Shown: one piece after another, positions 49,457 to 59,737 of the stretch
Numbering within the stretch: position 1 is the stretch's first letter
Layout of the letters: the number at the start of each line of letters is the position of its first letter
From: Aculops lycopersici
Lineage: Eukaryota; Arthropoda; Arachnida; Trombidiformes; Eriophyidae
Assembly (NCBI GenBank): GCA_015350385.1
Contig: WNKI01000001.1
Coordinates: forward strand, 848,496-912,495
Direction: 5' to 3'
DNA length: 64,000 nt
Notes under the pieces: model-generated
Told to the model about the DNA's origin: nothing
Seen by the model: the letters and a program-made list of their open reading frames with translations, nothing else
Database searches by the model: none
Translations under genes and position numbers: made by a program

Positions 49457-51634
49457 AGTAAGGCGCTAAAGCAAAATAATTTCGGCGTTCCTTGCCAAAT
49501 TTAATCCGAAGCCAAAACTTTAGGCAGTGGGTGTGATAGCTAGGCTTGTTAGTTTGGTTCAACCGAGCAAATTTCATCATATGTATCCCATAAGTGAATG
49601 TAAAAAAGTTCTCCCCTAACTAGATGAGCCTTTTAGTGGGTAGCTAGCTGCAGTGAGCTGCTAACAAGTCTCGGAGTTAACTAGACACCGTTCCAATGGC
49701 TAACTACTCGATCCCCAAATGCACGCGACGGGTTGGGAAATTGAACCTTTTTATTGATAGCGTCTGAAATGTTATCTCCCATCCTGTCGATGTCGTTGAT
49801 TAGTCATTTTCATCTTGGCATGCAGGACAAGAACAACAACAACCACTTGCTACTATGGCTGCATTGCTGCGAGACATCAAGAGCTATCAATGCGTTGATG
49901 GTGGTAGTAATGGTGGTTATAGTAGTTGTAGCAATAGTGGGGACACACTGTTGTCAAGTAAGACATTTCAACAAGACACCCTCTTCCTCCTCCTCAGCGA
50001 GTTGCCTTTCGAATCGTTTGTTGGTCCAGTCGTCGACCGCCGTATTCTTTAGCATTAGCATTAGACTCATGTGAGTGATATTTACCTGGCCAGTTGTCTA
50101 ACTCACTGACTTGCTCGTTCGCTTGCTCGCTATTTAGCTAACAAGCAAAGTCAATGCAATGGCCAACCCGACAAAACATATGCTCTTGAAAGTTTGGCAA
50201 AGTTTGGTTGAGATCGAAGATAATCAGCTATGAATATTATCATTACAAGCATACATGCCGCTAAAGAGGGAAAAGTGGTCGCCAAGTTTCCCTGTTCGCC
50301 CAGTTCACCTGTTGCTCTCCTTATCATTGAGTCTTGATTGCGCGCTTCTGAACTAGCTTATCGATACTATTATCGCTGTCACCCTTAGCAGTTTCCATCC
50401 TGAAACTCGCCTGAAATTTCCCTCTCTTTCATTCAAACTGAAATCGAACCCCAACTCCCGGATTCGGAAACAGCAAAATCAACAACAAAAAACGCTGCAA
50501 TTGTTGCTGACGTCGACGACTGCCCACCCTCCTGATTTGAGTTTCAGGGTTTCAAATGCTCGAGTGGCTTGCTCTTTTTACGAGCTCACCGATCGTTATT
50601 GCCACTTGATTGGCAAACCACCAGCGGACCTCTTGATTTCAATGGCATACAAGAAGGAGTAAGAGTAGAAGAATGGATAATGAGACTTCGACAGTCGAAG
50701 TCGGATGCATGAGCGCTTGTTAACATGATGACTAGAGAACAAGGAATGGACGACGACAAGCTCGACATCAAAGACTGGTTAGCCATATTGATACTTGCCA
50801 ATGAACAAGCGCCAATGAAACGGGTGAGCCAATCAAGCGAACAGTTGCAGGGGAGTAGGGAGATTGTATCTGTTGCTAATTTATCTAGATTGCCCGAGGA
50901 ATGTTGCATCTATTTATAGAATTCATCGGAGTTATTTTGTTGTTTGTTAGTTAGATAGTTAGTTAGTCAGTTTGTTAGTTAGGAGCTAAAAATGTATTAC
51001 CGGCGGCGCCTAATTCTTAACAAAAACTCTCTACCTGGGCTCTCACTTATTTTCTCTCGCCTTTGCGCCCCACCTTCGATGAGGCTGGCTAGCCGCTCGG
51101 CTTCGACTGGTTTCGTTTGGTTCGGCTGGTCCAATTCATTTCGAAAGTAGCGGCATCACTGCCAGCATCAACAGGTTGCTGGTGGCAACAAGAGTCCGTT
51201 CTCCTCTGCATCGCCGGTTCGCTCTCACTTTAACTCGCTCTCTGTTTTCTTCTACCTCCTCGTCTTCTAGCCTCACCTTCGGCTTCGCCTGCGCTCCCGA
51301 TTGATGAATGAGCCGTCGGCTCTTTTTATGAATGAATAAACATTAACGGGCTAGAAGATAACAGAGTGACTGAGCAAGCGAACGATAGAGAAAGAGAGAG
51401 AGAGTCCATGGCCAAGAGCAACAGGTGAGCGATGAAAGGACTGTTGGGTGTAGGTGTCAGCATCAGTGTTTCTCTCATTATTTCTTACCTGGCCAGCGCT
51501 TTCCTCTCCCCAGAGCTCGTGTTTTTCTCCCCCTCTCACGACTGTCTCACGCCAACACCGACTATCCACCTGAACTTGAACAACGTCCTTAATTGTTGTT
51601 GTTAATTTTTTTTCTTTTTGTCGCTGCATCTAAT

Positions 51635-51775
51635 GAAGATGAGGATATCGAGGCTTACGACAACAGGCAAATGAAACCTGATAAAATATGCGGAGTTTCG
51701 TGTAACGCAGCCGACGACACGTGCGTTAGCTACCAACGCACCTGTTGCGCCGGTAGAGGTGAACTGCTGTACCGG
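51635..51775 (+). CDS. Possible exon encoding a short cysteine-containing segment
   Basis: A pyrimidine-rich tract and an acceptor-like AG precede a frame rich in acidic residues, followed by five cysteines in the order C-x3-C-x6-C-x6-CC, and a donor-like CAG|GTGATA. No ATG start or signal peptide is in frame, so it would be an internal exon. No function is assigned. Confidence 0.2.
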
Positions 51776-54700
51776 CGATCAGGTGATAAGCATATTGCCT
51801 CTAATAGAGAGGAAAAATAAATTTATTTTATAGACTTGCAAGAGTTAGCCAAATAGGTATTGGCTCACTCAGTTGTTGATGTGCCGATAGCGCATTCGGC
51901 AACACAACAACAACACTAGCACCAACCAACCTCTAATCAACCAAATGAACCATACTAAAAATCTCACTAATTTGGCATCTCCACTACTCGAAAGCCTCTA
52001 TCTTTCCCTTGTGGCTCATTTGCCTCTCTTGCTAAATTGCAAAGGGCAATTTAGACAACTTCGTCCATTTCCATCATCCTCACTTCCCACGTTGACTCTC
52101 GATAGAAAGTGAGAGTGAAGGAAGGTATCCGTTCTGTTATCAGTATTATTGTTATCGCAAGCATCGACAACAGAGAGAAACAGAGCGAGAGAGAGAGAGA
52201 GACTCGAATCAAGTTAGTTGCAGAGTCAAGCCTCACGACTGGCACCATACAGGTGCGAGTGCTGTTGTTTTTTTATTAGTTAGCTAGCCGACCTAGTAGA
52301 CGCCACATACTAAGTGGAGTTTGCAAATCAAAAAGTGTCATCGTTGCCGATGATCTGGACTCACAAACGTTCTATTACCAACTAACTGGATTACTTACTA
52401 TCTAAATAACCAACCAACTAACCGAGCAACAGGTTGCCGGCGCTGGCAAATTTGGCACCAAAACTAGAATTTGAATTTTGTACTTGCAATCGCAAAGTTG
52501 AACGCTGACGAGCAACAAGCGAGGAGCTAGAGGCGGTAGGGGCGAGCTGGTGATAATGAACTCAACGACGCCGAAGATGGCTTTTTGTTACGTTGCTTCT
52601 GTCTCGGTCGCTTGTATTTGCATCGCGCTCGTTAATCAAGACAACCAGCTTTGAGTGTATGTATTGACGAAATGAGCGAGCGCGACGGACAGGTACAGTC
52701 GTTGGGCCATCAAGCGAGCTAAAGTGGGAATGCAAACGAGATTTGAGGGGGCGGCAGCCGAATTGGCACCAACTCATTGCCGAATGATCGTCGTCTCTCG
52801 TGGCCGTTGATTTCGTAGTAGTCGCCGACGTCAACGAAATCAACGACGTAAAGGGGAAATTGCAATGCAAAAGTTGCGCTGACCTCGATTGGCAAGAACT
52901 GGTAATGGCAAATTAATCAAGTTGAGATGAATAGTTTGTCTTTGTTGGTGTGAAGCGAGTCGCTCTCTCGCTCGCTCCAAATCCAAACTTTGGCCACTTC
53001 CAAAACCCAACCAACCAATTGAACCCAATTTAGTCTATCATTTCTTTTGCTCGGGGGAAAAATTGCAACGTTTGTATCGTGTGGCTACTGGATGGTGATT
53101 CGGTGGCCGGAGTGGCAACGCAAATAGAGGCCGACTCCTCAGCTGCCAGTAACAAAAACACATTCATCTAAAAGGGAAGAGAAGAGAGGGAAAGAGAAAG
53201 GGAAAGGGAAACGCGGCAACAAGTAGCTGAAGCAAGCAGTGCTAAGTGGTTTTTACCTGAACGTTCTAAACAACAGTTCGAATTGAGTGACGTGTGAACT
53301 TGATCTTTAACTTAGATTGGTTAGCGTGATGGACAGAGCCTAAAATCTAAATGTAAAGCCAAACACTACAGTTATGTGATTGTATTTGTGTATCTGTATG
53401 GTTATTGTTATCTCTTTTTCTCTCTTTCTTATCGCAAAACTTCATCCATCCATTTATCCATCGTCAATCTAGCCGCCACCAACTCGGCCACAAATTCCAC
53501 CTCTCGTTACTGTTGCTCTCACCTGTTCCATCTCATCACAAGGCGATTCAAATTATTAATCGATGCGATGGTTTTTGCCACGCTTAACCCCTCGAGTCCA
53601 GTTCCAATTTGCCTAACTAATCTATCTAAAAACCAACCAACGAGTGGATAAAACTTTTGCCCAGACCAACTAACAAAGAGCACTGTGATTGAGTCGACCA
53701 ATTGATGACGTGGCGGCTGTGAGCTCATAAACTATTAGTCACAGGTGATGGGATTACAAATTTTTCGGTACGGTGATATGCGTTGTGGTTGCCTGTGCGA
53801 GCGAGGCGGAGAGCGATAGTTGGACTAACCAACAAAGCCACCAGACAGCCAACAGGTGAGTATCGGGCAACAGGTGAGTGCTTAGTGAGCGTTAAGTTTT
53901 GTGTGCTGGCTCGCCTTTTGCTGTGTATTGATTATATGTGTGCAGCTAAATTGAAGGCCATCACTTATCATATTTTGCATCAATTTCCACGTTCTTTCTA
54001 TGAATGGATGAACGAGTAATCTGCATGAAGAGTAAGAGAAGATTGCTGCTAGATAACTTGGGTTAATATTCAAATCAAGCTTGAACAGTTGGTGGAGGGC
54101 CAGCCAATGGGTCTCGTGGCGCCGGAGCAAACGATAGTTTTTCAAGAGATTTTCAATCTGAGAGTTGGGATCATGATGGATGAATCAACTTTCACTGTTG
54201 AGCCAAAAAGCAGCCAAATTTAACCGGGACTCTGCTTAATTTCATCAACCACTTGCTCTTTCACTAACTAAACCGAACGGTTTGTGTGCAAAAAGCACCG
54301 AGTTCTCGGACAGCCGACAACAGAGTTTGGTTGCACAGAGCCAAGCCAGGCCGAGCCATTTAGTTGCGCTTTAGTTCACTCAGCCATTGTGGAAAGACTC
54401 AACTAAAAGTGCGGCAACAGCAGATAGTGTTTGGTCAAGCCAAACGCTCACCTGTTGCACCACAGCCGTTGCCATTGCCATCGCGGTTGCAGCTGCTGTC
54501 CAGCGAACGCGCTGGCCGATTGGCCTCAGGTAATCGAGTGGCTTGCTGAGTCTAGCTAAGCTGAGCACAAACACAAGAGAATTAGAAGAAAGAAAGAGAT
54601 AGAGATAAGAACAAAGTGGATCGAGTGGCATGAAATAAGCCGGCCAGAGAGGATAGTGGTTATGTTATCGTTGTGTTATTGGCAACACGTTGCATGTGGT

Positions 54701-55676
54701 TGCGAAGCGCAACGAGCAACGAGCAACAAGTGAGCGTGAAGCGTGTCATTGCGCGCGTCTTTTTCTCCTTCTCTCTGTCTCTCGTTCTTTTGGTGGCCAG
54801 TTGTTGTCAGGCAAACAAATAGTTGGCCGGACAATTTGTGGCCTCCTGTCGTGTCTTTGGTTTAGCCATTCAATCGAATGGCAATAGAGCTGTGCGATGG
54901 CAGCCAGCGAGACTTGGATTAAGAGCTAAAAGAAAACTTTTTGCTCTGTCGCGGACTCTCTATAAGTTCATTTGCATGAACTAATGATACTAATAATAAG
55001 AATAATAATAATAATAATAACAACACCACCACTACTACCTTTGGCACTTCTATTGGCAACAACTGAAAACTAGGAACTCAAGTTTGCACTACTTCTTACC
55101 ACTTTGTCGCAAGCTCGAGCCAGACAAATTTCCTGCCGACAGGATCAATAGCAATGGCAACAGTCTCAGCGGCAGAAACAGAAACAGAAGCAACAACAAC
55201 AACGACTTTGGAACCGATCGTCTCGAGCCTCGCAAGTTCTCTGGCTAGACCTTTGGTTTCCGAGCTGGTCCCGTCGAAAGTGGAAGTAGAAGTGGGGCAA
55301 CCTGTTGTGGGTTGTGTTTACGGCGCCGTTTCTTCAGTGTTGTGACTCATTGAGCCACCTTCGAATGTTCCTCCAATTTCGTCGAATAGCTATCCATCTA
55401 GCTAGCCAGTGAGTCGCGCTGCGATCTGATCAGTTGGCGGCGGTTATTTGGTTGGTTGTGCTTGCCTCTTGCCCTGCTCTAGTTTAGTTTGCTTTGGTTG
55501 CTTTATCGTGATCCAAGAGAAAAAGAGGAGCGAGTAACAGGCTCACACAGTAACACTATCCTGTCCCTCTATCCGGCGGCCAGGTAAACGGCAGGCAGGT
55601 AAGCAGGCAGTCAGGCAGGTAGTTACAAAAAGAGCGAGTTTGTTGTTGTTGCTGCTATATTCAGTTAACCAAAGGT

Positions 55677-55700
55677 ACACACACACACACACACACACAC
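55677..55700. repeat. (AC)n dinucleotide repeat
   Basis: Twelve perfect AC units. Confidence 0.95.
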
Positions 55701-56250
55701 AAAAGAACACAACAGAACAAAAGATAGCTTCAAGGGTACACAAAGTGGCGAGGCTGCAGTCCCTTGCTCTCAGGTCTCTCTGATTTCTCTGTCGGTTTGC
55801 AGTCTTGCTATCACTTTCACTGTTACACTTTCGGCCCATTTTCTGTGCCGCTCGCTTTCCGGTCGCCTTCCCTTTGCGGCGGCGGCGGCGGCGGCAGTAG
55901 CAGTCCAACTTGCAAACAGCAACCACGACGACAACGACGGCACTTTTACGGTTCATTTTTAGCTGTTAATTGCGTTACGCTCGCCAGCAAGCCAGCTGGC
56001 CAAGCTTGCTGTCGCCGCTCTGGGCTCTCGATAAGCGCGCGCGCTGGTGCTGAGTGGATTTGAATGCAGTGGGGCTGCGAGCGCGTTGCTCGCGTCCAGT
56101 GCACGCGTCGCGCGCCCCCTTTCCTCTCTGGCTAGCTGGCGGCGGCGCCATCGCACAGGCAACCTGTTGATTCGAGTCTCTATCTAGGCAATACGGCAAC
56201 TAGCTGGTGGCTGCGCGTGCGCATTCACAACTCGTGCCTCCCGATCAATC

Positions 56251-56284
<34 letters not shown>
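56251..56284. repeat. (GCCA)n tetranucleotide repeat
   Basis: About eight tandem units, ending about 65 bases upstream of the cuticle gene TATA box, so within its proximal promoter. Confidence 0.9.
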
Positions 56285-56347
56285 ACGAGGCTCAAGCTGA
56301 GGCTGAAGACGACCAAGGGGCTAGCGCGAGGCGGCGAGCTGGTGCGG

Positions 56348-56354
56348 TATATAA
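56348..56354 (+). promoter_or_regulatory. TATA box of the cuticle gene
   Basis: TATATAA lies 206 bases before the start codon. About 25-30 bases downstream is TTCACTCACTCAAT, a fair initiator position. A Grainyhead-like AACCGGTG (56358-56365) abuts it. The leader would be about 175 bases. Confidence 0.65.
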
Positions 56355-56553
56355 GGCAACCGGTGGCATGCAAATTCACTCACTCAATACCAAGACCGAG
56401 AACTTCAAGCGTCTAATAGCAATTCAAGCCTCGTGCTTCAAGACCTCAGAGAGAAATTCAACAAACACTGAAGTTTAGAATACTTCAAGTTCAAGAGACA
56501 ACAACACATCTATCTTAAAAAGCCAACCCCAAACACACAACTAACAAATCGAA

Positions 56554-57081
56554 ATGTTCGCCTTCAAGCTCCTCATCCTCGCCGCCTCGTCGGTTGCCCT
56601 CGCCCAGTGCGCCTACCTAGCCGGTCCAATTCCAGCCGCCGTCTCGACCGGAGTCTCAGCACAAACCCGTAGCCAAGATTCGCTAGGAAACTACAGATTT
56701 GCCTACGACATTGTCGACCACCTCGGCGCCCGCAACGGCCGCTCGGAGTCGGGCGACGCTCTCGGAAACAAGGTTGGCTCTTACTCGCTCGCCGACATCG
56801 ACGGTCGCGTTCGTCGTGTCGACTACGTCGCCGACGACTTCGGTTTCCGCGCCTCAATCCAAACCAACGAGCAAGGAACTGCCCCATCAAACACAGGCGG
56901 TGCCTCGTACAACGCCCCATTGGTTGCCGCCGCCCCAGTGGCCGTTGCCGCTCCAGTCGCCGCTGCCTACCCAGTTGCCGCCCCAGCCCCAGCAATCATT
57001 GACTCCATGGCCAAGCTCCTAGCTCCAGGCGTGCCAGCCTACGGTGCCTCGCCACTCTACGGATTTGCCCGCAAGGCGTAA
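56554..57081 (+). CDS. Structural cuticle protein with chitin-binding RR-type domain
   Basis: A secreted 175-residue exoskeleton protein. A signal peptide (about residues 1-19, hydrophobic core LLILAASSVALAQC) is followed by the chitin-binding-4 (Rebers-Riddiford) domain at about residues 45-110: NYRFAYDIVDHLGARNGRSE, GSYSLADIDGRVRRVDYVAD and DFGFRASI, matching the consensus GSYSxxDxDGxxRxVxYVADxxGF. The rest is a flexible Ala/Val/Pro-rich region, as in chelicerate and other arthropod cuticle proteins, ending PLYGFARKA. The domain binds chitin fibres in the forming cuticle. It is a single exon, whereas many cuticle genes have an intron after the signal peptide. Codons are strongly GC-ending, as expected for a highly expressed gene. 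The gene sits in a cluster of Snail/Grainyhead-like octamers. Confidence 0.93.
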   Translation: MFAFKLLILAASSVALAQCAYLAGPIPAAVSTGVSAQTRSQDSLGNYRFAYDIVDHLGARNGRSESGDALGNKVGSYSLADIDGRVRRVDYVADDFGFRASIQTNEQGTAPSNTGGASYNAPLVAAAPVAVAAPVAAAYPVAAPAPAIIDSMAKLLAPGVPAYGASPLYGFARKA

Positions 57082-57356
57082 ATGAGTTTTCCTAGTTAGA
57101 AGCCAAGAAGAAGCGCAGCTTAATTTCAACCGCGACCAACAATCAACATCATCATCACAACCAACAGCACCTGTTGTTGTGCAATTTTCCTTTGTACAGC
57201 AAGATGAGGAGGAAGTGAGCTGGAACGGAAGCTGCGTCGTAGTGTTCCGTTGCAGATAAAGATGAAGATGGAAATGGAAATGGAAATGGAGATGGAAGTA
57301 GAGATGTATGCGTGTGCGGTGGTCTAGTGGGAAGACACAAGTAGTCGTAGTAGAAG

Positions 57357-57362
57357 AATAAA
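57357..57362 (+). terminator. Polyadenylation signal AATAAA of the cuticle gene
   Basis: Exact AATAAA about 275 bases after the stop codon; the first one downstream. Confidence 0.6.
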
Positions 57363-57641
57363 GACAAGAAATTTCTCGATACAACTTACGTAATAGTCCC
57401 AGAGTCAATGGATAAAGTGTCACTTTTCCCTTTCTTTTCTGCTTCAGCTTTTATTTTGCAAACCGTCGAATAGAAAACAAGTGAGAGCCGCAAGATAAGG
57501 AGAGTAGAAACAAACGCTTTTTCTTTGTCCCACTCATTCCTCTACCTTTCAGATCTTTGTCTTTCATCTCAACTTAGTTTATTTATCCGTTTAGTAAATC
57601 TATCTCGCGCTCTCGTTCTGTTTAACCTTCCTGTAGTTATA

Positions 57642-57667
57642 AAAACAAAACAAAACAAAACAAAACA
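57642..57667. repeat. (AAAAC)n pentanucleotide repeat
   Basis: Five tandem AAAAC units. Confidence 0.9.
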
Positions 57668-58178
57668 ACACTGGCCACGCAGAAAAAATACAAGATTATT
57701 CGTTCTTAACAAACGAGATACGCAACAGGTGCACTGAACTCGTTCTAATTTCTCCCTACTCGCTTGCACTAAACTTATAACCAAAGACAGACCAACTCCC
57801 TTTCTCTAAACGCGAGCTTATGGAGAATCTAGATTATGTTTTATTACGTGTACGCGAGAGAGCGACCACGACCAAAACGCATACCTGTGCACCGAGCAAC
57901 TTGCGCGTGTACCTTTCCTGTGGTATTTTCGCTGATTTACCTGTTGCCGATATAACGGCAGTCGACTGGACTCGGCGAACGTTGCGTAACTTGCGCTTGT
58001 TGGCCGAAACGCAGAGCAAGAGCAACGCCAGTGGCACTACCAACCCCAAAACCAAGAGAAGAAGACGAGGCGAGAATCTAGCGCTCTCTTACCCCATAAC
58101 GAATCACCTTAGCGACTGACAGCGATTAGTTCGACTGTAAAAAGAGCAAGGGATTGAGAGACAATTGCTCTAGTGGTG

Positions 58179-58232
58179 GACTGGACTGGACTGGACTGGA
58201 CTGGACTGCACTGGACTGCACTGCACTGAGCT
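58179..58232. repeat. (GGACT)n repeat decaying into GCACT
   Basis: About six perfect GGACT units, then interspersed GCACT variants. Confidence 0.9.
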
Positions 58233-59437
58233 AGACTTGCAAACTCACTTAAGAGCGACCAAGAGCAAAAACTTTGCTCTTGGTGGCTAGTGGAATTGGG
58301 CCGTCTGATTGCGCGCAAATCTTGGCCAGCTGCAGCCACCTGTAGCTCCTCCAAGTTTTTGTAGTCTGCGGTCTCCATCTGTTTGTTGTTATTGCTGTTG
58401 TCGCTGTTGTTCTCATGGCCGATGGACATCGACCGATCGCTTGGCGCTGTCTGCTGGCCGCGGGCTTGCGTAATTTGCAATCACCTGGACACAACACTCG
58501 ATGGTTCCGAGCAACTAACTAACTAACTAACTAACAAACCATTCAGGTGCCGAGCTAGCGACCATGTGAAACACAAGCGAGCGATTGGTTAGATAATAGC
58601 CGAGTTGCTAAATCCTTTCCTCTCACTCTCACTTTCTTTCTCGTTCGGGCATTGAACGCCTGCAAACTGTAGTTACAAGGTGCGAGAAGATTCTCCAACT
58701 AAACGGAGGAATATTAAATCAGACACTCGCTCACTACTGGAAGTTTTCCCATTGCTCGCTAGTGGCCATTATCGTTAAAATCATTTTTATTATTATTATT
58801 ATTTTAGTGTACGTGCGCCGTGCCCGCAATCCTAGGGCGCGCACGCGGTGCAAATTTGCTGATTGAAATTCACTCAAAGCTCCCTACTCCTCCTCCTTCT
58901 CCTCGAGGAGAGAGCTTTGAAATTTTTGGCCATTGAGTTTAATGAACAGCCACGTAGAAAGTTAGATTTAGATTTATCCAGATTAACACGGACGCAAGTG
59001 AGCACTCGTGTGACTCGGACAGGTGGCGCCCGGCCAGCTCATTGTGTCGTAAAAGAGCGCTGCTGTGAGCAGGGGAAAGGAAACCGCGAACAAATTTGAA
59101 ACATCTGCGCCCGTGCGAAAGTGCAACTTGTGGATGTTACTTTTTGCCGGCCATTCTAACGCAGAGTGATAGAATCTCAAAACGATCTATCTATCTATCT
59201 ACTCCCTCTCGTTCAATGCTAACTCACTTAGCTTGCCAACGTTTTGAACTTGAGTTAGCCGAGCAACACTAAGAGAGACTCTCGCTTAGAGAAGCAGGCG
59301 CTAATTGTTACGAGTTGCTAGTTGCGGACAACGGGTGGGCAGGTAGGAGAGAAATGTTAGAAAAACAATGCGCATGGTTTCACAGTCTTTGCGCCTGTCG
59401 ACACCTGACGCCGCTTGTCAAGCTCGCGCGCAGGTAA

Positions 59438-59473
59438 TCTTCATTTTATTGGCGGTGGCCAATAAAATGAAGA
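59438..59473. terminator. 36-bp perfect palindrome carrying AATAAA on both strands
   Basis: Arms TCTTCATTTTATTGGC (59438-59453) and GCCAATAAAATGAAGA (59458-59473) pair over all 16 bases around a GGTG loop. Each strand reads AATAAA in one arm. On the minus strand it is the first AATAAA after the stop of the CaaX-box gene, about 290 bases downstream, so it is a plausible poly(A) signal for that gene. No plus-strand gene ends close by. Confidence 0.6.
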
Positions 59474-59737
59474 ACTGACCAGCGTAAGTGAGCTGACCGC
59501 AGATTAGCGATAGCATTTTTTTTTCTCATCCTCATTTTCCAACTCTCCTTTCATTCAAATCAAAGCTCTCAATTTAAAATCGCACAGGAGTTACAAATTA
59601 AATTTGCATAATAAATATGGATGGTGAAGCAAACCGGTTGCTGCTCCACTATCCGTCATATCATGTAAAATCAAGAGTTAGAGTTCATTATCATTGAGTT
59701 TAATTCAAGTTGAACCAAACCGAATCCATACCCACAG

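Larger units (their letters stand above)
49066..56250. other. Non-coding region upstream of the cuticle gene
   Basis: About 7 kb without a confident gene. It includes two weak exon candidates (49269-49456 and 51635-51775), a small (GA)n run near 52185, (AC)n at 55677-55700 and eleven of the CAACAGGT octamers. GC content rises towards 56.2 kb. Confidence 0.45.
57082..59737. other. 3' UTR of the cuticle gene and intergenic DNA
   Basis: The first 280 bases are the likely cuticle 3' UTR. The rest has no supportable gene. It holds (AAAAC)n, (GGACT)n and ATCT repeats and the 36-base palindrome at 59438. Confidence 0.5.
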
